From Bacteroidales bacterium (lineage in GTDB: Bacteria > Bacteroidota > Bacteroidia > Bacteroidales > WCHB1-69): a stretch of 64,000 nt of DNA. The first letter of the stretch is position 1. Each line of letters begins with the position of its first letter. Below the pieces are notes generated by a model, which worked only from the letters and a program-made list of their open reading frames with translations, did not search any database and was not told the origin of the DNA. Below, piece by piece: positions 26,869 through 35,370 of this stretch. The stretch is taken from contig JAEETJ010000005.1 in assembly GCA_016290295.1 (NCBI GenBank), positions 62,001-126,000 of the forward strand, read 5' to 3'. Made by a program: the position numbers and the translations under genes.

Positions 26869-28380
26869 ATGACGATTAAAGAGATTGAGAGAGTTTTATT
26901 TCAAGAACAAGAATTAAAACTCACTGAAGAAGAACGAAAACAGATAGAAAAAAGCTATAATTTCCTGAATGACTTTGCCAAAGACAAGGTCATTTATGGT
27001 ATTAATACAGGCTTCGGTCCCATGGCCCAGTACCGCATCAGCGACGAGGAACTGAATGCTTTGCAGTACAATATTGTGCGCAGCCATTCGACGGGTGCGG
27101 GCGAGCCATTTGACCCCATCTACGTACGTGCAGCCATGATGTCGCGCTTCACCACTTTTGTAAGTGGCAAATCCGGCATCCATCCTGACGTGATGCAGAT
27201 GCTGTTAACCTTCATCAACAAAGGCATTTATCCAATAATTCCCCAGCACGGCAGCGTCGGTGCCAGCGGTGATCTGGTACAATTAGCACACATGTCTTTG
27301 GCCCTCATCGGTGAAGGGGAAGTATTCTACAAAGGCCAACGCCGTCCCACCGCAGAAGTTTTCAAAGAATTAGGTATCAGTCCTTTGAAATTGCATTTGC
27401 GTGACGGTCTCGCCTTGGTAAACGGCACCGCCATGATGACGGGTGTGGGAATAGTCAACTTACACCACGCTAAGCGACTGCTCAGTATCGCCACTTTGGT
27501 ATCGGTAATGATCAATGAGATTGCCGCCTCCTACGATGATTTCATGGCCGCCGAACTGAATGAGCTGAAAAAACACAAGGGACAGACTCTCATCGCCCAA
27601 AAGATGAGAGAGTATGCCGCCGACAGCCAATGCATGCTCAAACGCGAAGTGGAGATGTACCATGCCCACGAGGAGAAAATCTTCAAGCACAAAGTGCAAC
27701 CTTACTACTCACTGCGTTGTGTGCCCCAGATACTGGGTCCAATTTTCGACACTTTGGAATATACCGAAAAAACACTGGAAGAAGAATTCAACGCGGTAGA
27801 TGACAATCCCATCGTGGACATCGACACCCAGACGGTATATCACGGGGGCAATTTCCACGGCGACTATATCTCCTTCGAGATGGACAAGCTGAAAATCGCC
27901 ATGGTTAAACTGACAGTTCTCATGGAACGCCAGCTGAACTATATCTGTCACGACCGTATCAACGGCATACTACCACCTTTCTGCAACCTTGGACAGTTAG
28001 GACTCAACTACGGCATCCAGGCATTGCAGTTCACGGCCACTTCCACCACTGCGGAATCTCAGACTTTAGCTAACTCCATGTATGTGCACAGCATCCCCAA
28101 CAACAACGACAACCAGGATGTGGTGAGCATGGGTACCAACTCCGCCATATTGGCCAAACGAGTCCTCGAGAACGCTTATCAGGTGATGGCTATTTATTTG
28201 ATTGGCCTGGCCCAAGCGGTTGATTGCCTGAAAGTCAGCGACAAGATGGCGAGCAAGACAAAAGAGCTGTACCAAGCCATCCGCAATATCGTCCCAGCAT
28301 TTATCGACGACACCCCGAAATATCAGGACATTGTCAATGTCATCAATTATCTGAAAGAATCACAAATAGAAATACTGTAA
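26869..28380 (+). CDS. Aromatic amino acid ammonia-lyase (HAL/TAL family)
   Basis: 503 aa. The MIO cofactor triad Ala-Ser-Gly is at 132-134 (GSVGASGDLVQLAHM) and the catalytic Tyr at 43 (YGINTGFGP). The selectivity pair aligns as Ser72-His73 (NIVRSHSTG), a pair shared by histidases, so it does not by itself fix the substrate. The neighbours are all aryl-polyene genes, which points to tyrosine or phenylalanine deamination giving coumarate or cinnamate as the starter unit. It is coupled to atpF upstream by a 1-base gap and overlaps the ketoreductase downstream by 1 base (TAATG). Confidence 0.85.
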   Translation: MTIKEIERVLFQEQELKLTEEERKQIEKSYNFLNDFAKDKVIYGINTGFGPMAQYRISDEELNALQYNIVRSHSTGAGEPFDPIYVRAAMMSRFTTFVSGKSGIHPDVMQMLLTFINKGIYPIIPQHGSVGASGDLVQLAHMSLALIGEGEVFYKGQRRPTAEVFKELGISPLKLHLRDGLALVNGTAMMTGVGIVNLHHAKRLLSIATLVSVMINEIAASYDDFMAAELNELKKHKGQTLIAQKMREYAADSQCMLKREVEMYHAHEEKIFKHKVQPYYSLRCVPQILGPIFDTLEYTEKTLEEEFNAVDDNPIVDIDTQTVYHGGNFHGDYISFEMDKLKIAMVKLTVLMERQLNYICHDRINGILPPFCNLGQLGLNYGIQALQFTATSTTAESQTLANSMYVHSIPNNNDNQDVVSMGTNSAILAKRVLENAYQVMAIYLIGLAQAVDCLKVSDKMASKTKELYQAIRNIVPAFIDDTPKYQDIVNVINYLKESQIEIL

Positions 28381-29108
28381 TGAAATACGCCTTAGTAACT
28401 GGCGGTTCAAGAGGCATAGGACGCGCCATCTGCGTCAAGCTGTCCCAAATGGGCTGCCATGTGATTATCAACTATAACAGCAACCGTGAGGCTGCTCTTG
28501 AAACGCAACAGAAAGTGGAAGCCCTGGGAGGAAGTGCCGAATTGCTGCCTTTTGATGTGGCTGACGAGGAGCAGGTCAACGCTGCCTTAGACCGTTGGAA
28601 TGACAAGCATCCCGATGAGACCATCTCCATCTTGGTCAACAATGCCGGCATCCGCCGTGATGGTTTGACAGTTTTTATGAGCAACGATGAATGGCAGGAT
28701 GTGTTGAATACCAACCTCAACGGTTTCTTCTATCTTACCCGCCGTTTGGTGAAAGAAATGATGACCAAACGCTATGGCCGCATCATTAACATCGCCTCTC
28801 TGTCGGGCTTGAAAGGAATGCCTGGACAGCTCAACTACTCCGCCGCCAAGGCGGCCATGATAGGTGCCACCAAAGCGCTGGCCCAGGAAGTCGGTGCGCG
28901 CAAGATCACCGTCAACGCTGTAGCTCCGGGCTTTATTGCCACCGATATGACCAAGGAATTGGATGAGGCCAGCCTGAAAAAGATGATACCCGCAGGTCGC
29001 TTCGGCGAACCCGAAGAGGTCGCCGCTGTAGTGGGTTTCCTCGCCTCCGACGAAGCCGCCTACGTGAATGGTGAGGTGATTTCGGTGAATGGAGGGCTGT
29101 ACAGTTAA
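28380..29108 (+). CDS. FabG-like 3-oxoacyl-ACP reductase
   Basis: The track ORF starts at 28224 inside the lyase. The real start is the ATG overlapping the lyase stop, giving 242 aa. It has the NADPH-binding GGSRGIGRA, NNAG at about 87-90, and the catalytic Ser, Tyr153 and Lys157 (LNYSAAKAAM). It reduces the beta-keto group in each elongation round and fits the ApeQ role in aryl polyene systems. Confidence 0.9.
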   Translation: MKYALVTGGSRGIGRAICVKLSQMGCHVIINYNSNREAALETQQKVEALGGSAELLPFDVADEEQVNAALDRWNDKHPDETISILVNNAGIRRDGLTVFMSNDEWQDVLNTNLNGFFYLTRRLVKEMMTKRYGRIINIASLSGLKGMPGQLNYSAAKAAMIGATKALAQEVGARKITVNAVAPGFIATDMTKELDEASLKKMIPAGRFGEPEEVAAVVGFLASDEAAYVNGEVISVNGGLYS

Positions 29109-29158
29109 CAGTTAACAATTAACAATTAATAATTATCAATTATTAATTATCAATTAGC
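29103..29158. repeat. AATTAAC/AATTATC heptamer array
   Basis: AGTTAAC, AATTAAC, AATTAAT and AATTATC units in tandem, beginning within the last codons of the reductase. Confidence 0.88.
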
Positions 29159-30379
29159 ATGAGAAGAGTCGTAATCACTGGAATGGGAATATACTCCTGC
29201 TTGGGTAAGAATCTGGAGGAGGTACGCCAATCGTTATACGAGGGGAAATCGGGCATAGGCATTGACCCGATGCGTACCGAATACGGCTACCGCTCGCCAC
29301 TTACCGGCATTGTAGAGCGTCCGCAGCTGAAAGGCTTGTTGGACCGCCGTTCCCGTATTTGCTTGGCTGAAGAGGGTGAATTTGCCTACATGGCCACTGC
29401 CGAGGCATTACGCAACGCAGGCATCGACATGGACTATCTGGCCGCCAACGAGGTAGGCATATTCTATGGCAACGACTCCTCCGCCAAGGCTGTCATCGAC
29501 TCACACGAGACTACACTCCGCACCAAAGACACCACCTTAGTAGGTTCAGGAGCCATATTCCAATCGATGAACTCCACCGTCACGATGAACTTGTCCACTA
29601 TTTTCAAGCTCAGGGGTGTCAACATGACCATCAGTGCGGCCTGTGCCAGTGGCTCTCACGCCATCGGTTTGGGCTTGATGTTCATCCGCCAGGGCTTGCA
29701 GGACATGGTGATTTGCGGGGGTTGCCAGGAAACCAACTACCTTTCCATGGGTAGTTTCGACGGCATCAGTGCCTTTTCCACCCGCATCAGCGACCCTACC
29801 AAGGCTTCCCGTCCTTTCGACCGAGACCGCGACGGCTTAGTGCCCAGTGGAGGTGCCGCTACAGTCATTTTAGAGGACTACGAACATGCGGTGAAACGTG
29901 GCGCAACCATCATTGCCGAAGTCATGGGTTATGGTTTCTCTTCCAATGGTGCCAACATTTCACAGCCCAGCGACCAAGGATCTGCCATTGCCATGGAACG
30001 TGCTATTAAAGACGCCGGTGTACAGACTCAAGATATCGACTATATCAACGCTCATGCCACCTCTACGGTGCAAGGCGACGCTTTCGAGGCCATGGCACTC
30101 GACCAGCTCTTCACCCCCTGCCATACGCCCATCAGCTCTACCAAAGGCATGACCGGACACGAATGCTGGATGGCTGGCGCCAGCGAGATTATATACTCCA
30201 ATCTCATGATGCTCAATAATTTCATCGCCCCTAACCTCAACTTCGAGAACCCCGATGAATACTCCAAAAACCTGAATATCATCAATAAAACCATCGAGAA
30301 AAACATCGACATTTACTTGTCAAACTCCTTCGGTTTCGGTGGTACTAACAGTGCATTAGTAATCAAGAAAATCAAATAG
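29159..30379 (+). CDS. Beta-ketoacyl-ACP synthase (KAS II-like)
   Basis: 406 aa with the full Cys-His-His set: Cys162 (ISAACASGSHAIG), His in NAHATSTVQGD and His in SSTKGMTGHECWM. C-terminal NSFGFGGTNSALV closes the thiolase fold. It is a stand-alone active ketosynthase of the cluster, extending the ACP-bound chain. It ends 2 bases before the first ACP gene. Confidence 0.9.
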   Translation: MRRVVITGMGIYSCLGKNLEEVRQSLYEGKSGIGIDPMRTEYGYRSPLTGIVERPQLKGLLDRRSRICLAEEGEFAYMATAEALRNAGIDMDYLAANEVGIFYGNDSSAKAVIDSHETTLRTKDTTLVGSGAIFQSMNSTVTMNLSTIFKLRGVNMTISAACASGSHAIGLGLMFIRQGLQDMVICGGCQETNYLSMGSFDGISAFSTRISDPTKASRPFDRDRDGLVPSGGAATVILEDYEHAVKRGATIIAEVMGYGFSSNGANISQPSDQGSAIAMERAIKDAGVQTQDIDYINAHATSTVQGDAFEAMALDQLFTPCHTPISSTKGMTGHECWMAGASEIIYSNLMMLNNFIAPNLNFENPDEYSKNLNIINKTIEKNIDIYLSNSFGFGGTNSALVIKKIK

Positions 30380-30381
30380 AA

Positions 30382-30627
30382 ATGACAAGAGAAGACATCA
30401 TTAAAACCATCAACACCTTCTTGGTTGAAGAACTTGAAATTGATGAGGAATTATTGCAAGAAGATGCTCTGCTGAAGGAAAAACTCGGCATTGACAGTCT
30501 GGACTTTGTGGATATCGTCGTCATCGTAGAGCGTAATTTCGGCTTCAAAATCAAGCCCGAAGAGATGAAACCCATCAAGACTTTGGGACAGTTCTACGAC
30601 TATATTGAAAACAAGGTTAATCAATAA
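30382..30627 (+). CDS. Acyl carrier protein 1
   Basis: 81 aa acidic helical protein with the phosphopantetheine Ser in LGIDSLDFVDIV. No phosphopantetheinyl transferase is visible in the window. One of two ACPs in the cluster (the other is at 35110). It is followed by a REP-like hairpin. Confidence 0.93.
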   Translation: MTREDIIKTINTFLVEELEIDEELLQEDALLKEKLGIDSLDFVDIVVIVERNFGFKIKPEEMKPIKTLGQFYDYIENKVNQ

Positions 30628-30636
30628 ACAAGATTA

Positions 30637-30659
30637 GAGCCGCCATAATATGACGGCTC
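30637..30659. repeat. REP-like hairpin, GAGCCGCCAT type
   Basis: GAGCCGCCAT-AAT-ATGACGGCTC, a diverged relative of the GTAGGGCTGTC family. It contains the ATG (30650) that the ORF track used for the next gene. Confidence 0.7.
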
Positions 30660-30682
30660 CACATAGCCACACCACAATCGCA

Positions 30683-31588
30683 ATGGCTGAGGAACGTCAA
30701 TGGAAAGGCACCACCGGCGGTGGAAATTTCGGTCAGAAGGCATTATTTGTCATGCTGAAACGAATACCTGTCATCCTGCTCTACCCTGTACTTTATTTAG
30801 TAGTACCCTTTTATTTTTTCTTGGGACGCAAAGCCACAGAATCTGTAAAATTCTATCACAGAGAAATTTGGAAACAAGGAAAAATAAAAACCTTATGGCG
30901 CAGTTTTCTCAGCGAGCTCACTTTCGGCAAGGTGGTTTTGGATAAATTCGCAGTGCTTGCCGGCAATACCAAACAGTTTGACATCCGTTTTAACGATGAA
31001 GACCTACAAAATTTCAACACCTTGTTAGACCAAGACAAGGGTATCATTTTGGCGGGTTCTCATATCGGAAATTTCGAACTCTTAGGACAAACTTTGTCAC
31101 AAGACAAGAAGCCTATCAGCTGTATCATTTACGGTGGAGAAAGTTCTAATTATCAAGCTCATAGAGACCAATCATTCGGCAAACAAAATGTCAAACTCAT
31201 CCCTATTAGCAACGATATGTCGCATCTGTTTACTATCAAAGACGCCTTGGACAAAGGAGAGATTGTCGCCATTTTATGCGACCGTCATTTTGGTGGACGG
31301 AAAATCAAAAAATGCGAATTTTTAGGCAAGGAAGCCAATTTCCCAACGGGCATTTTCATCATGGCAGCCCAGATGGGAATTCCTGTCATATCCACTTTCA
31401 TCATGAAAGGCAAGGGCACGCACTATACTGGTTATTTGAAGCACCTTCATATTAACGAAGAAGAAGAATCTGTCAGCAAGAAGACTGATGAGTTACTGAA
31501 AGCGTACGTTTCCTCTATCGAAAATATCTTGCACCAATACCCTCTCCAATGGTTCAACTATTACCCCTTCTGGGAAATGGATAAATAA
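30683..31588 (+). CDS. LpxL/HtrB-type lysophospholipid acyltransferase
   Basis: 301 aa from ATG 30683. The track start at 30650 is inside a REP hairpin and is rejected. The start MAEERQWKGTTGGGNFGQKA fits the family. It has an N-terminal membrane anchor (VILLYPVLYLVVPFYFFLG), the catalytic H-X4-E in GSHIGNFE, and CDRHFGG downstream. Family members transfer acyl chains from ACP to lipid A precursors. Here it probably moves the polyene acyl chain from ACP to a membrane lipid (inference from the cluster). Confidence 0.83.
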   Translation: MAEERQWKGTTGGGNFGQKALFVMLKRIPVILLYPVLYLVVPFYFFLGRKATESVKFYHREIWKQGKIKTLWRSFLSELTFGKVVLDKFAVLAGNTKQFDIRFNDEDLQNFNTLLDQDKGIILAGSHIGNFELLGQTLSQDKKPISCIIYGGESSNYQAHRDQSFGKQNVKLIPISNDMSHLFTIKDALDKGEIVAILCDRHFGGRKIKKCEFLGKEANFPTGIFIMAAQMGIPVISTFIMKGKGTHYTGYLKHLHINEEEESVSKKTDELLKAYVSSIENILHQYPLQWFNYYPFWEMDK

Positions 31589-31614
31589 TTAAGATTCAAA
31601 TAAATATCAAAAAT

Positions 31615-32700
31615 ATGGAATTAAATTCACCGCAAAAAGAAATCTACGGAAAAGAACAGCATTCTGTTCTTCGCGCACAGCGTTTGGCACAGGAAATCGC
31701 CTTTGGGCCTATCGTTTTCCAAGTGTCACGTCTGATGGTCAAATTCGGCATTTTCCAGTTGTTGGATGATCATAAAGAAGGACTAACCCTTGAGGAAATA
31801 GCAGAAAAAACAGGGATTTCTCTTTATGGTGTGAAAGTGTTGGTGGAGTCTTCTCTCACCATCGGAACTATACTGCTCAAAAAAGGCAAATTTCACTTGG
31901 CCAAGGCCGGTTGGTTCCTGCTGAACGACCAGATGGCACGGGTGAATATGGACTTCAACCACGATGTTAACTATCTGGGAATGTTTTATTTGGAGGAGAC
32001 TATACTGAAAGGCAAGCCAGAGGGATTAAAGACACTTGGCGACTGGCCAACCATTTATGAAGGCTTATCCACACTTCCCAAGCAAGCCCAGAAAAGCTGG
32101 TTCGCTTTCGACCACTTTTATTCCGACAATTCCTTTGAGCAGGCTTTGCAAATTGTATTCGCAAGACAACCCAAAAATATCCTTGATGTGGGCGGCAACA
32201 CTGGTCGCTGGGCCACTCAATGTGTCCATTACAACCCGGAAGTGAAAGTGACCATCATGGATCTGCCGCAACAGCTGGAGATGATGCGTCAGCAAACCCA
32301 GGGTATGGATGGTGCTGACCGTATCGACGGTTATGCAGGTAACCTGTTGGACCCCAACACCCAGCTACCCAAGGGCTATGACGTAATCTGGATGAGCCAG
32401 TTTTTGGATTGTTTCTCTGAAGAGGAAGTCGTCAGCATCCTTAAACGTGCGGCTCAGTCAATGGGTAAGAACAGCCGATTGTTCATCATGGAGACTTTCT
32501 GGGACAGACAAAACTTCGAAACCGCCTCGTACTGTCTGGCACAAATCAGTTTATACTTCTCCGCCATGGCCAATGGCAACAGCAAAATGTACTATTCCGG
32601 TGACATGATACGATGCATTGAAGAAGCCGGATTGAAGGTTGAAAAAATTCACGACAACCTTGGTTTAGCACACAGTATTGTGGAGTGCGGAACGCTGTAA
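31615..32700 (+). CDS. SAM-dependent O-methyltransferase
   Basis: 361 aa. An N-terminal winged-helix dimerisation region (about 20-110, LTLEEIAEKTGISLYGVKVL) and a Rossmann domain with SAM motif ILDVGGNTGRW, as in family 2 small-molecule O-methyltransferases. A likely job is methylation of the aryl 4-hydroxyl of the polyene. It ends before a heptamer tract, and the next gene has its own promoter. Confidence 0.82.
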   Translation: MELNSPQKEIYGKEQHSVLRAQRLAQEIAFGPIVFQVSRLMVKFGIFQLLDDHKEGLTLEEIAEKTGISLYGVKVLVESSLTIGTILLKKGKFHLAKAGWFLLNDQMARVNMDFNHDVNYLGMFYLEETILKGKPEGLKTLGDWPTIYEGLSTLPKQAQKSWFAFDHFYSDNSFEQALQIVFARQPKNILDVGGNTGRWATQCVHYNPEVKVTIMDLPQQLEMMRQQTQGMDGADRIDGYAGNLLDPNTQLPKGYDVIWMSQFLDCFSEEEVVSILKRAAQSMGKNSRLFIMETFWDRQNFETASYCLAQISLYFSAMANGNSKMYYSGDMIRCIEEAGLKVEKIHDNLGLAHSIVECGTL

Positions 32701-32752
32701 TTCACAATGTACTATTAACAATTAATAATTAACAATTAATAATTGATAGTTA
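32701..32752. repeat. AATTAAC/AATTAAT heptamer array
   Basis: ATTAACA, ATTAATA and ATTGATA units in tandem after the methyltransferase. Confidence 0.88.
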
Positions 32753-32835
32753 TTGAATTGTGGTCTTTTTTATTAAGATTTGCGTATCCACGAAGTGGGT
32801 GGAGTTTGTCATTACAAAATAAAAATATATACATA

Positions 32836-32865
32836 TTTGTATGTCAGGAAAAATGCGTATCTTTG
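32836..32865 (+). promoter_or_regulatory. Internal Bacteroidota promoter in the polyene cluster
   Basis: TTTG (32836-32839), 18-bp spacer, TATCTTTG (32858-32865), 24 bases before the dehydratase ATG. It splits the cluster into at least two transcription units. Confidence 0.72.
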
Positions 32866-32888
32866 CAATTTTAATAAATTAGCAAAAG

Positions 32889-33323
32889 ATGAATCCTGTC
32901 AATGCAAGATCATATATTCCACAGCAGCCGCCCATCGTTATGGTGGACAGCTTCTTGGAGTGTGATGAAGCAACGATAACCACTCTTTTTAAAATCCCCG
33001 AAGACCATATATTCGTGCAGAACGGTCAGCTGAGTGCTGCCGGCTTGATAGAGAATATTGCACAGACCTGTGCCACCCGTATCGGCTGGATAAACCGTGA
33101 CAAGCCTGTTAAAATTGGAGTTATTGGAAGCATCAACAAACTGGAAATCAGTTTTTTCCCTCTTGCAGGAAAAACATTGGAGACCAGAGTTGACGTGTTA
33201 TCGGAGGTTTTTGAAGCCACCATTGTGAAAGCAGAGATAAAATGTGAAGGAAAGACGGTGGCCCAGGGGGAGATGAAAGTGTTTGTGACAGAGCAAAATG
33301 TAGTGAGAGAAAGTGAAAAATAA
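32889..33323 (+). CDS. Hotdog-fold 3-hydroxyacyl-ACP dehydratase 1
   Basis: 144 aa. FabZ-like hotdog protein; the segment DHIFVQNGQLSAAGLIENIAQ aligns to the FabZ active-site helix, with catalytic-type His and Glu. It is diverged from housekeeping FabZ. It removes water from the 3-hydroxyacyl chain to make the conjugated double bonds, and corresponds in role to ApeP (inference). The ketosynthase GTG start lies inside its last codons, indicating translational coupling. Confidence 0.8.
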   Translation: MNPVNARSYIPQQPPIVMVDSFLECDEATITTLFKIPEDHIFVQNGQLSAAGLIENIAQTCATRIGWINRDKPVKIGVIGSINKLEISFFPLAGKTLETRVDVLSEVFEATIVKAEIKCEGKTVAQGEMKVFVTEQNVVRESEK

Positions 33324-35091
33324 ATACAGCATATACCAAAAAGGCCACAGCATTATCAGTCCGTTGGCCCATGGCAGCTACGCCAACTTCGAAGCCATAA
33401 TAGCAGGCAAAAGCCAATTGCAGTGTTATGAGCAGCGTTGGGGTATTCCAGAACCGTTTTTTGCTTCCCTTTTCCAGGATGAACATGATTTGAACGCTGT
33501 AGAGACATTGCATGAGACTTCTCTACATCAAATGGAGCCACAATACACCCGCTTTGAGAAATTAGCCATCAAAGCAGCGGAAGACGCTATCAAACAGGCA
33601 AATATTGATGCATCTAACGAGCGCGTTTTATTTATCCTGTCCACCACCAAGGGCAATGTCGAATTACTGGAACATCTTGGTTCATGCCACGACAACCGAC
33701 CCTATCTTTGGTATTCTGCCCAACTGATTGCCAAATATTTCGGTAATCAGAACACCCCTATTGTTGCCAGCAACGCTTGCATTTCGGGTTGTGCAGCCCA
33801 GATCGCCGCATACAACATGCTGCAGTACAGCGATCAGTATGATTACGTGGTTGTGGTGGGAGCTGAAGTGCTGTCAAAATTCATCATCTCCGGTTTCCAG
33901 TCGTTCAAAGCATTGTCGCCAGAACGCTGCAAACCCTTTGACCAGAACCGTTGTGGACTGAATCTTGGGGAGGCAGGTGCTGCCATTGTTTATGCCCGCA
34001 CCAAGACTCCAGAAGAACTGCCCGAACAGACCATCATCATGGAAGCAGGTGCCATCAACAACGATGCCAACCATATTTCAGGTCCCTCACGCACAGGCGA
34101 AGGTCTGCTGAAATCGATCCATAAAGTCACTGAAAACTTTGACACACAACGGATTGCCTTTATCAACACCCACGGCACCGCCACGTTGTACAACGACGAC
34201 ATGGAGTCGGTGGCCATCAACCGTGCCAGTCTGCAAGACATCCCTGTCAACAGTCTGAAGGGCTATTATGGACACACCTTAGGTGCCGCCGGCATCATGG
34301 AAGTCATCCTTTCCTCCATTGCCTTGCAAAAACGCATGGTCATCAAGAGCTTGGGAACCGAGCAAGCTGGCACCGCACAGCCGCTTAACGTGTGCATGGA
34401 AAACCATAAGATCCAAGGCGACGCTTTCTTGAAGCTCATCTCCGGCTTCGGTGGCAGCAATGCGGCAGTGCTGTTTTCCCTAAGACAGGGGTCAGGGGGC
34501 AGGAGTCAGGGGACAGTGATCAGAATTCACAATTCACAATTCACAATTCACAATTCAATTGTTTTGCCCCAAATAACCATAGGAGCACAAGGTATTGACG
34601 ACCAGCTCGCGCAGTTATACCGCAACATCGGTATGAGCTATCCTAAGTTCTTCAAGATGGACAGACTTTGCAAAGCCGGTATCTTGGGAGCGGAGATGCT
34701 GCTGAAAGACTATGATTTCGACCACGAGAATGTCAAGGCCGACTGGGGTATTATCTTGATGAACAGTGCTTCGTCTCTTGACAATGACCGTCGTTATCAG
34801 GAGACCATTGCTGAAGACAACTACTACCCCAGCCCAGCGGTTTTCGTTTATACTTTGGCCAATATCGTGACAGGAGAAATTGCCATCCGCCACAAAATCG
34901 GAGGCGAATCGTCTTTCTATGTCATGCCTAAATTTGACCAGAATCTGATGGAGGAAGTCATTGGCCAGGCATTCACCACCAATCCCGAATTGACGCATAT
35001 CATTTGTGGCTGGGTAGATGTGGACGGGGAGGAATGTAAAGTGAATATGAAGCTATATAAAAGAATTCAAAATTCAGAAATAAAACAATAA
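33313..35091 (+). CDS. Ketosynthase fused to a small ketosynthase-like partner by a repeat-derived linker
   Basis: 592 aa from GTG 33313, overlapping the dehydratase by 11 bases. Residues 1 to about 392 form a full ketosynthase: Cys156 (SNACISGCAAQ), His in NTHGTATLYND, His in YYGHTLGAAGIME, end SGFGGSNAAVLFS. Residues 393-417 are encoded by heptamer repeats (about five GTCAGGG-like and four AATTCAC units). Residues 418-592 form a second small domain (ITIGAQGIDDQLAQL; CGWVDVDGEECKV) like the short beta-ketoacyl-synthase-like protein usually encoded separately in such clusters. It lacks the catalytic triad. The last codons (KRIQNSEIKQ) are again repeat sequence. Confidence 0.82.
   Translation: MKNKYSIYQKGHSIISPLAHGSYANFEAIIAGKSQLQCYEQRWGIPEPFFASLFQDEHDLNAVETLHETSLHQMEPQYTRFEKLAIKAAEDAIKQANIDASNERVLFILSTTKGNVELLEHLGSCHDNRPYLWYSAQLIAKYFGNQNTPIVASNACISGCAAQIAAYNMLQYSDQYDYVVVVGAEVLSKFIISGFQSFKALSPERCKPFDQNRCGLNLGEAGAAIVYARTKTPEELPEQTIIMEAGAINNDANHISGPSRTGEGLLKSIHKVTENFDTQRIAFINTHGTATLYNDDMESVAINRASLQDIPVNSLKGYYGHTLGAAGIMEVILSSIALQKRMVIKSLGTEQAGTAQPLNVCMENHKIQGDAFLKLISGFGGSNAAVLFSLRQGSGGRSQGTVIRIHNSQFTIHNSIVLPQITIGAQGIDDQLAQLYRNIGMSYPKFFKMDRLCKAGILGAEMLLKDYDFDHENVKADWGIILMNSASSLDNDRRYQETIAEDNYYPSPAVFVYTLANIVTGEIAIRHKIGGESSFYVMPKFDQNLMEEVIGQAFTTNPELTHIICGWVDVDGEECKVNMKLYKRIQNSEIKQ
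34488..34556. repeat. Heptamer repeats inside the ketosynthase ORF
   Basis: Units GGGTCAG, GGGGCAG, GAGTCAG, GGGACAG, TGATCAG, then AATTCAC four times, read in frame as RQGSGGRSQGTVIRIHNSQ. Confidence 0.92.
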
Positions 35092-35109
35092 ACATCTAAA
35101 AAATACAAC

Positions 35110-35367
35110 ATGGAAGAATTAATCTACAAATTAAAAGAAGAAATTATCGATGTATTGAATCTGGAAGGCATGAAGCCCGAAGACATTGACGAGAACGCTC
35201 CTTTATTTGGCGAAGGCCTCGGTTTGGACTCTATCGACGCATTGGAGTTGATAGTGCTGATGGAGAAGAACTACGGCATCAAGCTGAAAAATGCCAATGA
35301 GGGCAAGGAAATTTTCAAGTCCGTACGCGTGATGGCAGAATACATTAACGAACACAAAACGAAATAG
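35110..35367 (+). CDS. Acyl carrier protein 2
   Basis: 85 aa acidic protein with the phosphopantetheine Ser in GLGLDSIDALELIVLMEK. Closest to ACPs of polyketide-type pigment clusters. It lies 3 bases upstream of the third ketosynthase ORF, so the two are probably co-translated. Confidence 0.93.
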   Translation: MEELIYKLKEEIIDVLNLEGMKPEDIDENAPLFGEGLGLDSIDALELIVLMEKNYGIKLKNANEGKEIFKSVRVMAEYINEHKTK

Positions 35368-35370
35368 TCA

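Noticed and set aside
28224-28379. Extended N-terminus of the ketoreductase in the ORF track
   Set aside because: The extra 52 residues overlap the ammonia-lyase in another frame; the ATG overlapping the lyase stop gives a normal FabG start.
26869-28380. Plain histidase of the hut pathway
   Set aside because: The MIO enzyme has a Ser-His pair compatible with histidase, but no hutU, hutI or hutG is near and all neighbours are polyene genes.
30650-30682. Upstream start of the acyltransferase
   Set aside because: The ATG lies inside a REP-like hairpin and the peptide (MTAPHSHTT) is not family-like; ATG 30683 fits.
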